From the NCBI GenBank assembly GCA_002364535.1, contig DEYL01000047.1, positions 94,718 to 120,970 on the forward strand: a DNA stretch of 26,253 nt, read 5' to 3'. Both the position numbers and the translations under genes were made by a program. The notes beneath the pieces were generated by a model. It did no database searches. It was not told the DNA's origin and saw only the letters and a list, made by a program, of their open reading frames with translations. Below are positions 14,211-22,682 of the stretch, piece after piece (the first letter of the stretch is position 1; each line of letters opens with the position of its first letter). The DNA comes from Flavobacteriaceae bacterium UBA3159. GTDB taxonomy: Bacteria > Bacteroidota > Bacteroidia > Flavobacteriales > Flavobacteriaceae.

Positions 14211-17200
14211 TCATACTACTGTTTTTACTATGGTCTTTTTTCCAATGTAAACCAAAAAGCATTTTGATTTTTCATGGGTCATTTCTTCAAGCACCTCGGC
14301 GTAGTGTTTGATTTGTGTAAAGTGACGGGGGCTTTCTTTTCCAGTTTTATAATCGATGATTACCCAGCCGTCTTTATTTTTCACAACCCGATCGGGGCGA
14401 ACAAAGGATTTTTGAGGAATCAAAATATCCTTTTCATTGTAGACTTCGATGTCCTCTTGGTAGAAGTCTGAAAGTTGTGGATGATCCACAATGTCTTTTA
14501 CCATTTGCAGATAGTGATCGTATTCCTCTTTGTTGATTTTCCCGGAATGGAGGGCATCGGTCACCACAGCAGAAACATCCTTGGCGCTGGAAACTTCGGC
14601 CATTAAATCATGAACCAACAGGCCTTCTTTTCGAGAGACAATTGCAGATTCGTCGTGTTTTGGGTGCATTTGTACCCAAAGTCTTTTTTGCCAATTGGGC
14701 TGAACTTTGAAATCGGGTTGAAGGGTTTTTATGGGGGTTTGTGCATCATCGCTTTGCGCCTCGACAGCGATGCCCCATTCAAAAGGGTGTTCTATTTCAG
14801 GTTTTTGATTTTGACTTCTAACAAAATGGTTGAGCAAGGTGGCATAGCTTTTGTCTACGGCTGTGGTTTCGCCCTCTAGGGTACTAATCAAATACATTTG
14901 AGAAACAGCTCGGGTCAAAGCAACATATAAGGTATTAAGGGCATCTCCCCTTTCAGCCAAAAGCTCTCGCTCATAAAATGCAGTAGCCTCCTGGCCTAAA
15001 TATTTTAATTTGTTTGAAAAATGGATTCGTCCCCAACTAAAAGGAGTGTCAAAATGATTTTTGATAGGATACCATACTTTTCGACTACGGGAAGAGATCA
15101 ATTCCTCGGAGGCAAAAGGAAGAACCACCACCGGAAACTCCAATCCCTTGGCCTTGTGAATGGTTAAGATTTTGACTGCATCGATACCCTCCGGTATGAC
15201 AATTTTTTGATCCTTTCCCTTTTGCTCCCAAAAGTGAAGATAACTCAAAAAACTTCCTTCGTCTTGGGCACTGAACTCAAAAATATCATCTAAAAAAGCG
15301 TTCAAATGCGCTTCGATATTATCAATTAATTGGAAAGCGGCAATGGCATACTCAACAGCGTGGTAGATAGATTTCTTTGAAAAAAGCTGAAAATCAAATG
15401 AAAGGTCAAATTGTTTTTTGATTTCTTTTTCAAAAGAAAAAATGGGAAGAAAAACCAATTTACTCAGGCATTGATCCAAGTCCATTTTTGTTCCCTTATA
15501 CTGATACAAAAATTCAATGATGTTTTTTCTTTGTTCCTCATCCTCGGGATCTACTGCCAAACGAATGAGAGCGATAAGAAAATTTACTTTAAAAGAACTG
15601 CCCAAAGACAAAGATTCGGATGAGATCAAGGGGATGTCTTCAGTCTGGAGTGCCTCGGCCACCAGAGCAGCTTGTTCTTTTTTTCTGACCAATACAGCCA
15701 TGTCTTTCCACAAGAAACCATTGGATCGGGCTGCTTTGAGTGAGATAATGGTCTGTTGTTGATATTGGGGTGTGGTACTTTCTTTTTTCGTGCTTTTTTC
15801 GATAAAACGCACGACCACCTGTCCCCCTTTTTTGTGGTTGAACTCTTGTTCGGTTTGTTGCTCAAACATTTGCTTTTGCTCGGGGTCTTCGCACGTAACC
15901 CCTACCCAATAAAAAAACTGATTGTTGAAGTCTACAATGGCGTCCCTACTGCGGTAATTTTTTGGCAAAAGAGTGATGTCGGGGAGCAATTGGGGAAAGG
16001 GACTTTCTTTTTTTAAAAGGTTCAGAAACTGTTCATTGTCCCCTCCCCTCCATCTGTATATGGCTTGTTTGGGATCACCCACAAGAAGAAGGGATCCCAT
16101 TTGATGGTCATCATCCAACCCCTGCAAGGCGTTGGAAATTAATGGAATGAGGTTTTTCCATTGCAGGAGGGAGGTGTCTTGGAATTCGTCGATAAAATAA
16201 TAACGGTATTTTTCGCCCAGGCGCTCGTATATATAAGGGGCGTCAAGACCCGAAATTTCATCATCAATCATTTCATTAAATCGACTGAGAAGCAAGCGGT
16301 TTTCGGGAAGTTGTAGTTCTTCAAGACCTTTTTCCATCCGGCCAATCAAGGACAAAGGAGTCCATTGACTGATGATACTCCTCAAAATCAAAAGCCTCCC
16401 TACCTTCGATTTGGCTTGGGTATAACTTTCAAGTAACTGGGGAATCAAGGAATCGATGGTAGTTTTTTTAGTCTTTGAAAGGGATTGGGTATGGAGACGT
16501 TGTCCTTCGACAAGGTTTTTTTCCAATTGGTTTTCATAAAGACCGTCTACAATGCCATTGGCTATTTTTTCAAAATGTTTGTAAAGGGTTTTCCGGTTAA
16601 AATCATCTCCAGTCAAACCTTTATCACTCAATAGCTTGAGTATGTCTGATCCAATATTTCGAAGCTCATTCTTGAGTGTACTTAGTTGTTTTTGGAAGGC
16701 TATTTTTTGGGCTTTAAATTCTTTTTGATCAATTTTTTTCAACACGGAAAGTGGCTCTCGATCATTTTCGTTGAGCAATAGTTTTGAGAAGTCTAATAAA
16801 TCTTTACCGATATTCCAACTTTTAAGTTCTTCAATTTTACTTAAACTAAAAGCGACCAAGGTGTCGGTCAAGGGTTTGTCTATCCCTGCTTGGTCTAAAA
16901 TATTTTCTGTCATTTCTTCCAACAACAAATCACTGTCGAGGGTAACTTCAAAACTGGCGGGTATTTTTAAATCTTTAGCAAAACTCTTTATGATTTTATG
17001 GGTAAAACGATCCAGCGTAATCACTTCAAAGGCAGCATACTCATGAAGGATTTTGTTCAATACCCTTTGGGCTTTTTGTTGAAGTGATGGCAAATCGATT
17101 TCTAAATCAATGATCAAGCTGGAGCGAATGTCTTTGATTTTGGCATCCTCTATATGATGGGCAAGTAGGTGTAGATTATTTAGAATCCTGTACTTCATTT

Positions 17201-17357
17201 CGTTAACAGCCTTGTTGGTAAAAGTCAGTGCCAACATGTTCCGATAGCCGTCATCGTGATGAGGGGAAAGTAATTTTTTGAGATAGGCATAGACCAATGC
17301 ATATGTCTTTCCAGAACCTGCAGCCGCATTTATGATTTGAAAAGGACTTGATTTCAT
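14211..17357 (-). CDS. addA: AddA-like UvrD-family helicase with C-terminal nuclease
   Basis: A 1048-residue superfamily 1 helicase/nuclease for double-strand break end processing. Walker A is NAAAGSGKT (10-18), motif Ia LTFTNKAVNEMK, Walker B IDEFQDTS (389-396), motif III GDPKQAIYRWRGGD (427-440), motif V IHKAKGLEFPVVVLPFA and motif VI LYVALTRA. The C-terminal nuclease has EGLLVHDLM, then FVRPDRVV with D989 and IIDYKTGKE with D1002 and K1004, then QIKHYAEVL. The full set of helicase and nuclease residues is present, so it should be active. The start ATG 17357 places the Walker A loop at the usual distance. It is the first gene of a minus-strand unit addA-addB-(membrane protein), divergent from the superoxide dismutase gene. 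Confidence 0.92.
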   Translation of the reverse strand: MKSSPFQIINAAAGSGKTYALVYAYLKKLLSPHHDDGYRNMLALTFTNKAVNEMKYRILNNLHLLAHHIEDAKIKDIRSSLIIDLEIDLPSLQQKAQRVLNKILHEYAAFEVITLDRFTHKIIKSFAKDLKIPASFEVTLDSDLLLEEMTENILDQAGIDKPLTDTLVAFSLSKIEELKSWNIGKDLLDFSKLLLNENDREPLSVLKKIDQKEFKAQKIAFQKQLSTLKNELRNIGSDILKLLSDKGLTGDDFNRKTLYKHFEKIANGIVDGLYENQLEKNLVEGQRLHTQSLSKTKKTTIDSLIPQLLESYTQAKSKVGRLLILRSIISQWTPLSLIGRMEKGLEELQLPENRLLLSRFNEMIDDEISGLDAPYIYERLGEKYRYYFIDEFQDTSLLQWKNLIPLISNALQGLDDDHQMGSLLLVGDPKQAIYRWRGGDNEQFLNLLKKESPFPQLLPDITLLPKNYRSRDAIVDFNNQFFYWVGVTCEDPEQKQMFEQQTEQEFNHKKGGQVVVRFIEKSTKKESTTPQYQQQTIISLKAARSNGFLWKDMAVLVRKKEQAALVAEALQTEDIPLISSESLSLGSSFKVNFLIALIRLAVDPEDEEQRKNIIEFLYQYKGTKMDLDQCLSKLVFLPIFSFEKEIKKQFDLSFDFQLFSKKSIYHAVEYAIAAFQLIDNIEAHLNAFLDDIFEFSAQDEGSFLSYLHFWEQKGKDQKIVIPEGIDAVKILTIHKAKGLEFPVVVLPFASEELISSRSRKVWYPIKNHFDTPFSWGRIHFSNKLKYLGQEATAFYERELLAERGDALNTLYVALTRAVSQMYLISTLEGETTAVDKSYATLLNHFVRSQNQKPEIEHPFEWGIAVEAQSDDAQTPIKTLQPDFKVQPNWQKRLWVQMHPKHDESAIVSRKEGLLVHDLMAEVSSAKDVSAVVTDALHSGKINKEEYDHYLQMVKDIVDHPQLSDFYQEDIEVYNEKDILIPQKSFVRPDRVVKNKDGWVIIDYKTGKESPRHFTQIKHYAEVLEEMTHEKSKCFLVYIGKKTIVKTVV

Positions 17358-17425
17358 ATGCTGGTGTAATTCTTAAAATTAGGTTTTTTCGCCATCATCA
17401 CTTACCGAATGATTAAAAGAAATTA

Positions 17426-17433
17426 TACTTTTG
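17426..17433 (+). promoter_or_regulatory. Candidate -7 promoter box for sod
   Basis: TACTTTTG fits the Bacteroidota TAnnTTTG -7 consensus perfectly and lies 19 nt before the sod ATG. No clear TTTG -33 element is present at 19-21 nt upstream. Confidence 0.42.
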
Positions 17434-17452
17434 TAAAAATTAAAAAAATATT

Positions 17453-18061
17453 ATGGCTTTCGAATTACCACAATTACCTTATGCAAACGACGCATTAGAA
17501 CCGCATATCGATGCAAAAACCATGGAGATACACCACGGTAAACACCACAACGGTTACACAACAAAACTCAACGGTGCACTTGAGGGATCGGGATTAGAAT
17601 CCGACACCATCGAGAGTGTTTTAGAAAACCTGGACATGAACAATGGTGCTCTGAGAAACAACGGAGGGGGTTATTACAACCACTGTTTGTTTTGGGAAGT
17701 GATGAGCCCCAATGGAGGTGGAACACCTTCTGGAGCATTGGCACAAGCCGTTGATGCAGCCTATGGATCATTTGAGGATTTTAAAACTACTTTTTCCAAT
17801 GCAGCGGCTACTCAGTTTGGTTCTGGATGGGCTTGGCTTTGCGTTCTTCAAGGAGGCAAAGTAGAAGTTTGTTCTTCTGCAAACCAAGACAATCCTTTGA
17901 TGCCAGGTATCGGGTGTGGAGGAATTCCTATCCTTGGCCTTGACGTTTGGGAACATGCTTATTATTTGAACTACCAAAACAAAAGGCCTGCTTACATCAA
18001 TGCTTTTTTCAATGTGATCAACTGGGAGAAAGTGAGTGAGTTGTATGAGCAGAATAAGTAA
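17453..18061 (+). CDS. sod: Superoxide dismutase, Mn-type by active-site pattern
   Basis: A 202-residue iron/manganese superoxide dismutase, which turns superoxide into hydrogen peroxide and oxygen in the cytoplasm (no signal peptide). Metal ligands are all present: H27 in HHGKHH, H77 in YNHCLFW, D164 and H168 in LDVWEHAYYLNY. The second-sphere glutamine comes from the ANQDNPLMP stretch and a glycine run (NNGGGYYNH) precedes H77, which is the Mn-enzyme arrangement; a cambialistic enzyme cannot be excluded. Length and both domains are normal. It is monocistronic: a promoter-like box sits 19 nt upstream and a terminator hairpin 30 nt downstream. It diverges from addA. Confidence 0.95.
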   Translation: MAFELPQLPYANDALEPHIDAKTMEIHHGKHHNGYTTKLNGALEGSGLESDTIESVLENLDMNNGALRNNGGGYYNHCLFWEVMSPNGGGTPSGALAQAVDAAYGSFEDFKTTFSNAAATQFGSGWAWLCVLQGGKVEVCSSANQDNPLMPGIGCGGIPILGLDVWEHAYYLNYQNKRPAYINAFFNVINWEKVSELYEQNK

Positions 18062-18090
18062 GACAATACTCAAGGGAAAAAGTTTAAAAT

Positions 18091-18118
18091 AAAAAGGGAG
18101 GATAAATCCCCCCTTTTT
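18091..18118. terminator. Bidirectional intrinsic terminator between sod and the purF-like gene
   Basis: AAAAAGGG (18091-18098) pairs with CCCTTTTT (18111-18118); an A/C mismatch is followed by GGA/TCC and a TAAA loop. The T-run serves sod on the plus strand and the A-run serves the convergent purF-like gene on the minus strand. Confidence 0.75.
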
Positions 18119-18301
18119 GCCCCAAATCTTACCATGAACTTAACCTACTTATGTTCTGGTAGGGTAAAATTAGATTAAAGCCTCAGGTCGCAAATAATAA
18201 AACGTTAAAATGCGTTTTTTTCTGATGAATGGATTTTGCTCAAAATCTATTTATATTAGTCAATAATCTTTTTTCTTTCTTTAAAAAAATTATCGTCCTC
18301 A
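18119..18301. other. Non-coding spacer downstream of sod and the purF-like gene
   Basis: No gene is seen. The spacer holds a stem of ACCA-(T bulge)-GAAC with GTTCTGGT (18131-18139 and 18153-18160), a weak stem AAAACG/CGTTTT before a T-run (18199-18221), and a perfect 16-nt hairpin sequence GATTTTGCTCAAAATC (18232-18247). In AT-rich DNA these may be chance; the first two may help terminate the convergent transcripts. Confidence 0.35.
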
Positions 18302-20200
18302 TTAATAAGCTCTTACAGATTTTCCCTCGTGAAAGTTCATAAAAGCGCGGTTGACCACCCGATTTCCGCCGGGGGTTGGATAATCGCCAGAAAAATACCA
18401 ATCACCGGGATTTTTGGGACAGGCTTTATGTAGACCTTCTATGGTTTGGAAAATGACTTCTACCTCGGCCTTGATACTGTCCCCTTTAAGCATTTGTGCA
18501 ATTTTGGCTGAAATTTGCTCACTGGAAAAAGGTTCATAAAGCGCTTTAACACAATTTTCAACCTTCTCCAATGGATGATCTTGATTGCGTTTGCAATTGC
18601 TGTAAATACTGTCCAAAGTTTGTTCTAAAGTATTCTGGTCTTCGTGAAGCTTGAGGGTAGCCTTAAAAACAATAAAGTTGTCAATTTTGGCCATGTCTAT
18701 GCCATAACAATCGGGATAACGGATTTGGGGAGCACTGGAAACAATAATGATCTTCTTAGGATTGAGCCGATCCAACATCTTTAAAATACTCTTTTCCAAA
18801 GTGGTTCCCCTAACAATACTGTCATCTATGATAACCAAATTATCGGTGGGTTTGATAACACCGTAGGTCACATCATAAACATGGGCTACGAGGTCATCCC
18901 TACTGGCATCTTCTGTGATGAAAGTTCTCAATTTAGCATCTTTAATGGCTATTTTTTCAATTCTGGGACGCAGCGAAAACAGCTTTTCAAGCTCACCATT
19001 TTCAAGATTTTTTTTGTTTTGTATGGTGTCTTTCAGCAATTGAACAATATTGTCTTGAACAGCACCCAAAAGTCCATAAAAAGAGGTTTCGGCGGTATTG
19101 GGTATAAAGGAAAAAACCGTGTTTTCCAAGTCGTTGTTAATGACTTTTTGGATTTGAGGAAACAGCAGTCTTCCTAATTTTTTTCGCTCCTTGTAGATTT
19201 CGGCATCACTTCCTCTGGAGAAATAAATTCGCTCAAAAGAACAAGACTTGGGCGCTACAGCTTCATGAATTTGGCTCAATTTTAAGGCTCCTGATTTTTT
19301 GGTCAGTAAGGCACAGCCAGGAGGAAGTTCCTGAATGTCCTGGAAAGCAACATTAAAGACCGTTTGGATGGCCGGTCTCTCTGAAGCAACGACCAATATT
19401 TCGTCATCGTCGTAATAATAGGCTGGTCGGATACCCGCGGGATCCCTAAAGACAAAAGATTCGCCATGTCCCAATAAGCCAGCAATGGTATAACCTCCAT
19501 CCCATTTTTTGGATGCTTTGCGCAATACCTTTTTCATGCTAAGACGTTCCGCAATCTTCGGGGAGGCCTCTGCTTTTGTGAAACCTTCTTTTTTAAGTTT
19601 CTTGTATATCTTGGCCACTGCATCATCTAAAAAATGACCGATTTTTTCCATTACTGTGATGGTATCGGCTTTTTCTTTGGGGTGTTGTCCCAGTTCCACT
19701 AGGGTGTCAAAAAGTTCAGTGACATTGGTCAGGTTAAAGTTTCCTGCAACAATCAGGTTTCGATGCATCCAATTGTTCTGTCTCAAAAATGGATGAACGC
19801 TTTCGATGCTATTCTTTCCAAAGGTTCCATAACGCAAATGACCTAGCAGTAATTCTCCCGCGAAAGGAGCTTCTTGCTTGAACTTATCGATATTGTCCAA
19901 CAAATCGGGATGTTGTTTGGTGACTTGTTTTATCCCCTTGTTGACCTTTGTAAAAATATCTTGTATGGGTTGTTGACCGTTGGAACGCACTCTGGCAATA
20001 TAGCGTTGGCCGGGACTCATATTTAATTTAACACAAGCCAAACCAGCGCCATCTTGCCCCCGATTGTGCTGTTTTTCCATCATCAAATACATTTTATTGA
20101 TACCATACATAGCAGTACCATACTTTTCTTTAAAGTAATGAAGGTCTTTTTTTAAATGGATCATTGCGATTCCACACTCGTGCTTTATGGCGTCACTCAT
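18302..20200 (-). CDS. purF: Amidophosphoribosyltransferase-like protein (long Bacteroidota form)
   Basis: A 632-residue class II glutamine amidotransferase joined to a phosphoribosyltransferase. PurF makes phosphoribosylamine from PRPP and glutamine, the first step of purine synthesis. The nucleophile is C9 in HECGIAM, so eight residues would be removed; NRGQDGAG (46-53), GHLRYGTFG (120-128), GNFNLTN (153-159), FRDPAGIRP and SERPA complete the amidotransferase. The PRPP loop is VIIDDSIVRGTT (456-467). Standard PurF is close to 500 residues; the extra length is an insert around 175-235 and a tail of roughly 100 residues. Bacteroidota often carry this long version beside a pfkB gene, apart from a standard PurF elsewhere, so the purF symbol is by similarity. 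It lies 18 nt after the pfkB-family gene, in one unit. Confidence 0.87.
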   Translation of the reverse strand: MSDAIKHECGIAMIHLKKDLHYFKEKYGTAMYGINKMYLMMEKQHNRGQDGAGLACVKLNMSPGQRYIARVRSNGQQPIQDIFTKVNKGIKQVTKQHPDLLDNIDKFKQEAPFAGELLLGHLRYGTFGKNSIESVHPFLRQNNWMHRNLIVAGNFNLTNVTELFDTLVELGQHPKEKADTITVMEKIGHFLDDAVAKIYKKLKKEGFTKAEASPKIAERLSMKKVLRKASKKWDGGYTIAGLLGHGESFVFRDPAGIRPAYYYDDDEILVVASERPAIQTVFNVAFQDIQELPPGCALLTKKSGALKLSQIHEAVAPKSCSFERIYFSRGSDAEIYKERKKLGRLLFPQIQKVINNDLENTVFSFIPNTAETSFYGLLGAVQDNIVQLLKDTIQNKKNLENGELEKLFSLRPRIEKIAIKDAKLRTFITEDASRDDLVAHVYDVTYGVIKPTDNLVIIDDSIVRGTTLEKSILKMLDRLNPKKIIIVSSAPQIRYPDCYGIDMAKIDNFIVFKATLKLHEDQNTLEQTLDSIYSNCKRNQDHPLEKVENCVKALYEPFSSEQISAKIAQMLKGDSIKAEVEVIFQTIEGLHKACPKNPGDWYFSGDYPTPGGNRVVNRAFMNFHEGKSVRAY

Positions 20201-20218
20201 ATTATGTAATGGTTTGAT

Positions 20219-21148
20219 TTATTCAATCTCAATCTCAAATGTAGTTAATTCCTTGAAAGCTTTGAGGCGATCTGCCATCATGGCGGGGGTGTAATTGACC
20301 AAGTTTTCCGTTCCGAATTTTTCAACAGTAAAAGAAGCCATGGCTGATCCGTATATGACAGCTAATTTCATGTTATTAAAAGAAATATCTCCCGTTTGGG
20401 TCAAATATCCGGTAAATCCGCCGGCAAAGCTATCGCCTGCACCCGTAGGATCAAAAACCTCCTCTAAAGGGAGTGCCGGAGCACAAAAAATTTGATTCTT
20501 ATGAAACAGTAAGGCACCGTGTTCTCCTTTTTTGATGATGACATGTTTTGGGCCCATTTGATGAATTTGATCGGCGGCTTTAACCAAAGAGTATTCTCCG
20601 GTCAACTGACGGGCTTCTTCATCGTTAATGGAAATAACGTCCACTTTTGCAATGACCTGATCCAATGCGGGTCTGAAGTGTTCCATCCAAAAATTCATGG
20701 TATCCAACACAACGAGCTTTGGTTTGGTCTTAAGTTGTTCCAAAGCTTGCAACTGAACATCCGGGGATAAATTACCCAACATGACAATGTCCGGGCTTTT
20801 CAGATGCTCAGGAATTTTTGGATTAAAATTTTCTAAGACATTCAATTGGGTTTTCAAAGTGGTTCTGGTATTCAGATCATTGTGGTATTCCCCACTCCAA
20901 AAAAAAGTAGCCCCACCAGGGACTATTTCCACACCCGAGAGGTCAATCCCGTGGTTTTTCAACAATTCTAAATGGTCATTTTCGAAATCCTCACCTACAA
21001 CAGATACAATTCCGCAGTCTAAAGAAAATCGGGAGGCACACAAGCCGATATAAGTGGCGGCACCACCTAAAATATTGTCGACTTTTCCAAGGGGAGTTGA
21101 AATGGCATCGTAGGCCATTGTACCTACTACCAATAATTTATTATTCAT
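20219..21148 (-). CDS. PfkB-family carbohydrate (ribokinase-like) kinase
   Basis: A 309-residue kinase of the ribokinase/PfkB fold, which phosphorylates sugars or nucleosides. Diagnostic elements are LGGAATYIGLCASR (27-40, substrate side), a VGEDFENDHL loop, and the ATP/anion-hole motif DPTGAGDSFAGG (233-244), where D239 is the catalytic base. Length is usual. It sits between rnhA (73 nt upstream) and the purF-like gene (18 nt downstream) on the same strand; that neighbourhood suggests a substrate linked to purines or ribose, which is inference only. A TATTTTTG on the minus strand at 21160-21153 looks like a -7 box but lies only 4 nt before the ATG. Confidence 0.88.
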   Translation of the reverse strand: MNNKLLVVGTMAYDAISTPLGKVDNILGGAATYIGLCASRFSLDCGIVSVVGEDFENDHLELLKNHGIDLSGVEIVPGGATFFWSGEYHNDLNTRTTLKTQLNVLENFNPKIPEHLKSPDIVMLGNLSPDVQLQALEQLKTKPKLVVLDTMNFWMEHFRPALDQVIAKVDVISINDEEARQLTGEYSLVKAADQIHQMGPKHVIIKKGEHGALLFHKNQIFCAPALPLEEVFDPTGAGDSFAGGFTGYLTQTGDISFNNMKLAVIYGSAMASFTVEKFGTENLVNYTPAMMADRLKAFKELTTFEIEIE

Positions 21149-21221
21149 ATAACAAAAATAGTAAACTTCGCAGGGCTAATTGACTATTTGACCAAACATT
21201 TATTGACGAGTTTTCAAAGGT

Positions 21222-21707
21222 CTAAGAGGGAAGGGGTTTGTTATGATTTTGTTCAAAAAAAGCATCTACATTGACGGGGGACTGCTTGGCTGCTTTTACC
21301 GCCAATTGATCGCATCGCTCGTTCTGTGGATGGTCATTATGTCCTTTGATCCAATGAAAATTAACTTTATGCTTTCTGTGAATTTGCAAATAACGCTGCC
21401 AGAGATCAGAATTTTTTTTGTCTTTGAATGCTTTTTTCTCCCAAGCGAACACCCATTTTTTTTGAACTGAATCGATCACATACTTTGAATCGGAATAAAC
21501 CATGACTTCCATCGGTTGTTTTTTTAAGGTTTCTAAGGCGACAATTACAGCCAAAAGTTCCATGCGGTTATTTGTCGTCAATCTGAAACCATCAGAAAAT
21601 TCCTTCACATATTTCTTTCCCTCCCACTCCATAATGATACCATAACCACCTGGGCCTGGATTACCAAGTGAAGAACCATCAGTATAAATATTAATTCTGC
21701 CCCTCAT
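21222..21707 (-). CDS. rnhA: Ribonuclease HI
   Basis: A 161-residue ribonuclease H that cuts the RNA strand of RNA-DNA hybrids. All catalytic residues are visible: D10 in IYTDGSS, E50 in NNRMELLAV, D73 in YSDSKYV and D133 in NERCDQLA, with the helper H123 in WIKGHNDH. The basic protrusion (KKWVFAWEKKAFKDKKNSDLW) is that of the E. coli-type enzyme. The frame stays open to an ATG at 21731, but I chose ATG 21707: it starts just before the first strand (RINIYTDG) and sits one base after the purN stop, the pattern of a coupled pair. Upstream purN and downstream pfkB-family gene are on the same strand. Confidence 0.95.
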   Translation of the reverse strand: MRGRINIYTDGSSLGNPGPGGYGIIMEWEGKKYVKEFSDGFRLTTNNRMELLAVIVALETLKKQPMEVMVYSDSKYVIDSVQKKWVFAWEKKAFKDKKNSDLWQRYLQIHRKHKVNFHWIKGHNDHPQNERCDQLAVKAAKQSPVNVDAFFEQNHNKPLPS

Positions 21708-21708
21708 T

Positions 21709-22275
21709 TTAAGGAAATAATAGATTTTCAATCACTTCAGGATAGTGTTTGTACTCCAGTTGCTGAACTTTATTGGCGATATGCTGTATATTATCTTCCT
21801 CTCCAATTTTGGTTTTGGCTTGAAAAATGATGGATCCTTTGTCATAATGTTCGTTTACGAAATGAATACTGATTCCGGTTTCTTTGTCTCCAGCATATTT
21901 GACAGATTGATGCACTCGATCGCCATACATGCCTTTACCACCGTGTTTGGGGAGTAGCGATGGATGGATATTGATTATTTTGTTTGAAAAAGCAGTGATA
22001 AAACCCAAGGGTATTTTCAGTAAAAACCCTGCCAAAACGATCAAATCAGGCTTTAAAAGCGCTATCTCATGGTTCAATAAACCGTTGTTCAATTGTGCCT
22101 TATCGAAGACATTTACAGGAATTTTCATCGGGCGAATAAGGCCAATAACACCAGCTTTTGGGTTATTGGTGAAGACATTTACAACCTCCACCCGAGGATT
22201 CCGTTTAAAATATTTAATGATATTCTCAACGTTAGTACCAGATCCAGAAGCAAACAGGATAATTCTTTTAACCAT
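21709..22275 (-). CDS. purN: Phosphoribosylglycinamide formyltransferase (GAR transformylase)
   Basis: A 188-residue folate-dependent enzyme that formylates glycinamide ribonucleotide, the third step of purine synthesis. It begins MVKRIILFASGSGTN, the phosphate-binding start of PurN, and carries the catalytic trio N102 and H104 in INIHPSLLP and D145 in EHYDKGSIIFQ. HPSLLPKHGGKGMYGDRVH is the substrate loop. The open frame continues to 22347, but those 24 residues are not family-like, so ATG 22275 is the start. It overlaps nothing, and rnhA starts one base after its stop. It is divergent from acpP, sharing a 161-nt intergenic region. Confidence 0.95.
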   Translation of the reverse strand: MVKRIILFASGSGTNVENIIKYFKRNPRVEVVNVFTNNPKAGVIGLIRPMKIPVNVFDKAQLNNGLLNHEIALLKPDLIVLAGFLLKIPLGFITAFSNKIINIHPSLLPKHGGKGMYGDRVHQSVKYAGDKETGISIHFVNEHYDKGSIIFQAKTKIGEEDNIQHIANKVQQLEYKHYPEVIENLLFP

Positions 22276-22377
22276 TTTTTTAATATAAATTTCCTTTGAG
22301 ATCAACAATAAAGGGATTTTTGGTTTATGTTTAATGAACCTTCTCACAAAGAAAAGTTATATTCTTTTCCCTTAATG

Positions 22378-22406
22378 TTGTTTTGATCCAAAGTTTTATA
22401 TTTTTG
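22378..22406 (+). promoter_or_regulatory. Promoter of the acpP-fabF-rnc-pyk operon
   Basis: TTG (22378-22380), an 18-nt spacer and TATTTTTG (22399-22406), a perfect Bacteroidota -7 box, about 30 nt before the acpP ATG. Spacing is one base short of the usual 19-21. Confidence 0.6.
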
Positions 22407-22436
22407 TGCACAGTAATTTAAAAACAAACTTTAATT

Positions 22437-22670
22437 ATGTCTGACATTTCATCAAGAGTAAAAGCAATCATCGTTGACAAATTGGGAGTAGACGAAAATG
22501 AAGTCGTAACCGAAGCTAATTTCACCAACGATTTAGGTGCCGATTCTTTGGATACCGTTGAACTAATTATGGAATTCGAGAAAGAATTTGACATTCAGAT
22601 TCCAGATGACCAAGCTGAGAACATCGCCACAGTAGGTCAAGCCATTCAATTTATTGAACAAGCAAAGTAA
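22437..22670 (+). CDS. acpP: Acyl carrier protein
   Basis: A 77-residue acidic carrier protein for fatty-acid synthesis. S37 in GADSLDTVE is the site for the 4'-phosphopantetheine arm. The rest (LGVDENEVVTEANFTNDLG, IPDDQAENIATVGQAI) is standard AcpP. It is the first gene of the operon, after a good promoter, and fabF starts 12 nt after its stop, so the carrier and the condensing enzyme that uses it are made together. Confidence 0.98.
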   Translation: MSDISSRVKAIIVDKLGVDENEVVTEANFTNDLGADSLDTVELIMEFEKEFDIQIPDDQAENIATVGQAIQFIEQAK

Positions 22671-22682
22671 AATTTGGCTTAA

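Noticed and set aside
21153..21160. TATTTTTG on the minus strand as promoter of the pfkB-family gene
   Set aside because: It is only 4 nt from the ATG, which would make a nearly leaderless mRNA, and there is no -33 element.
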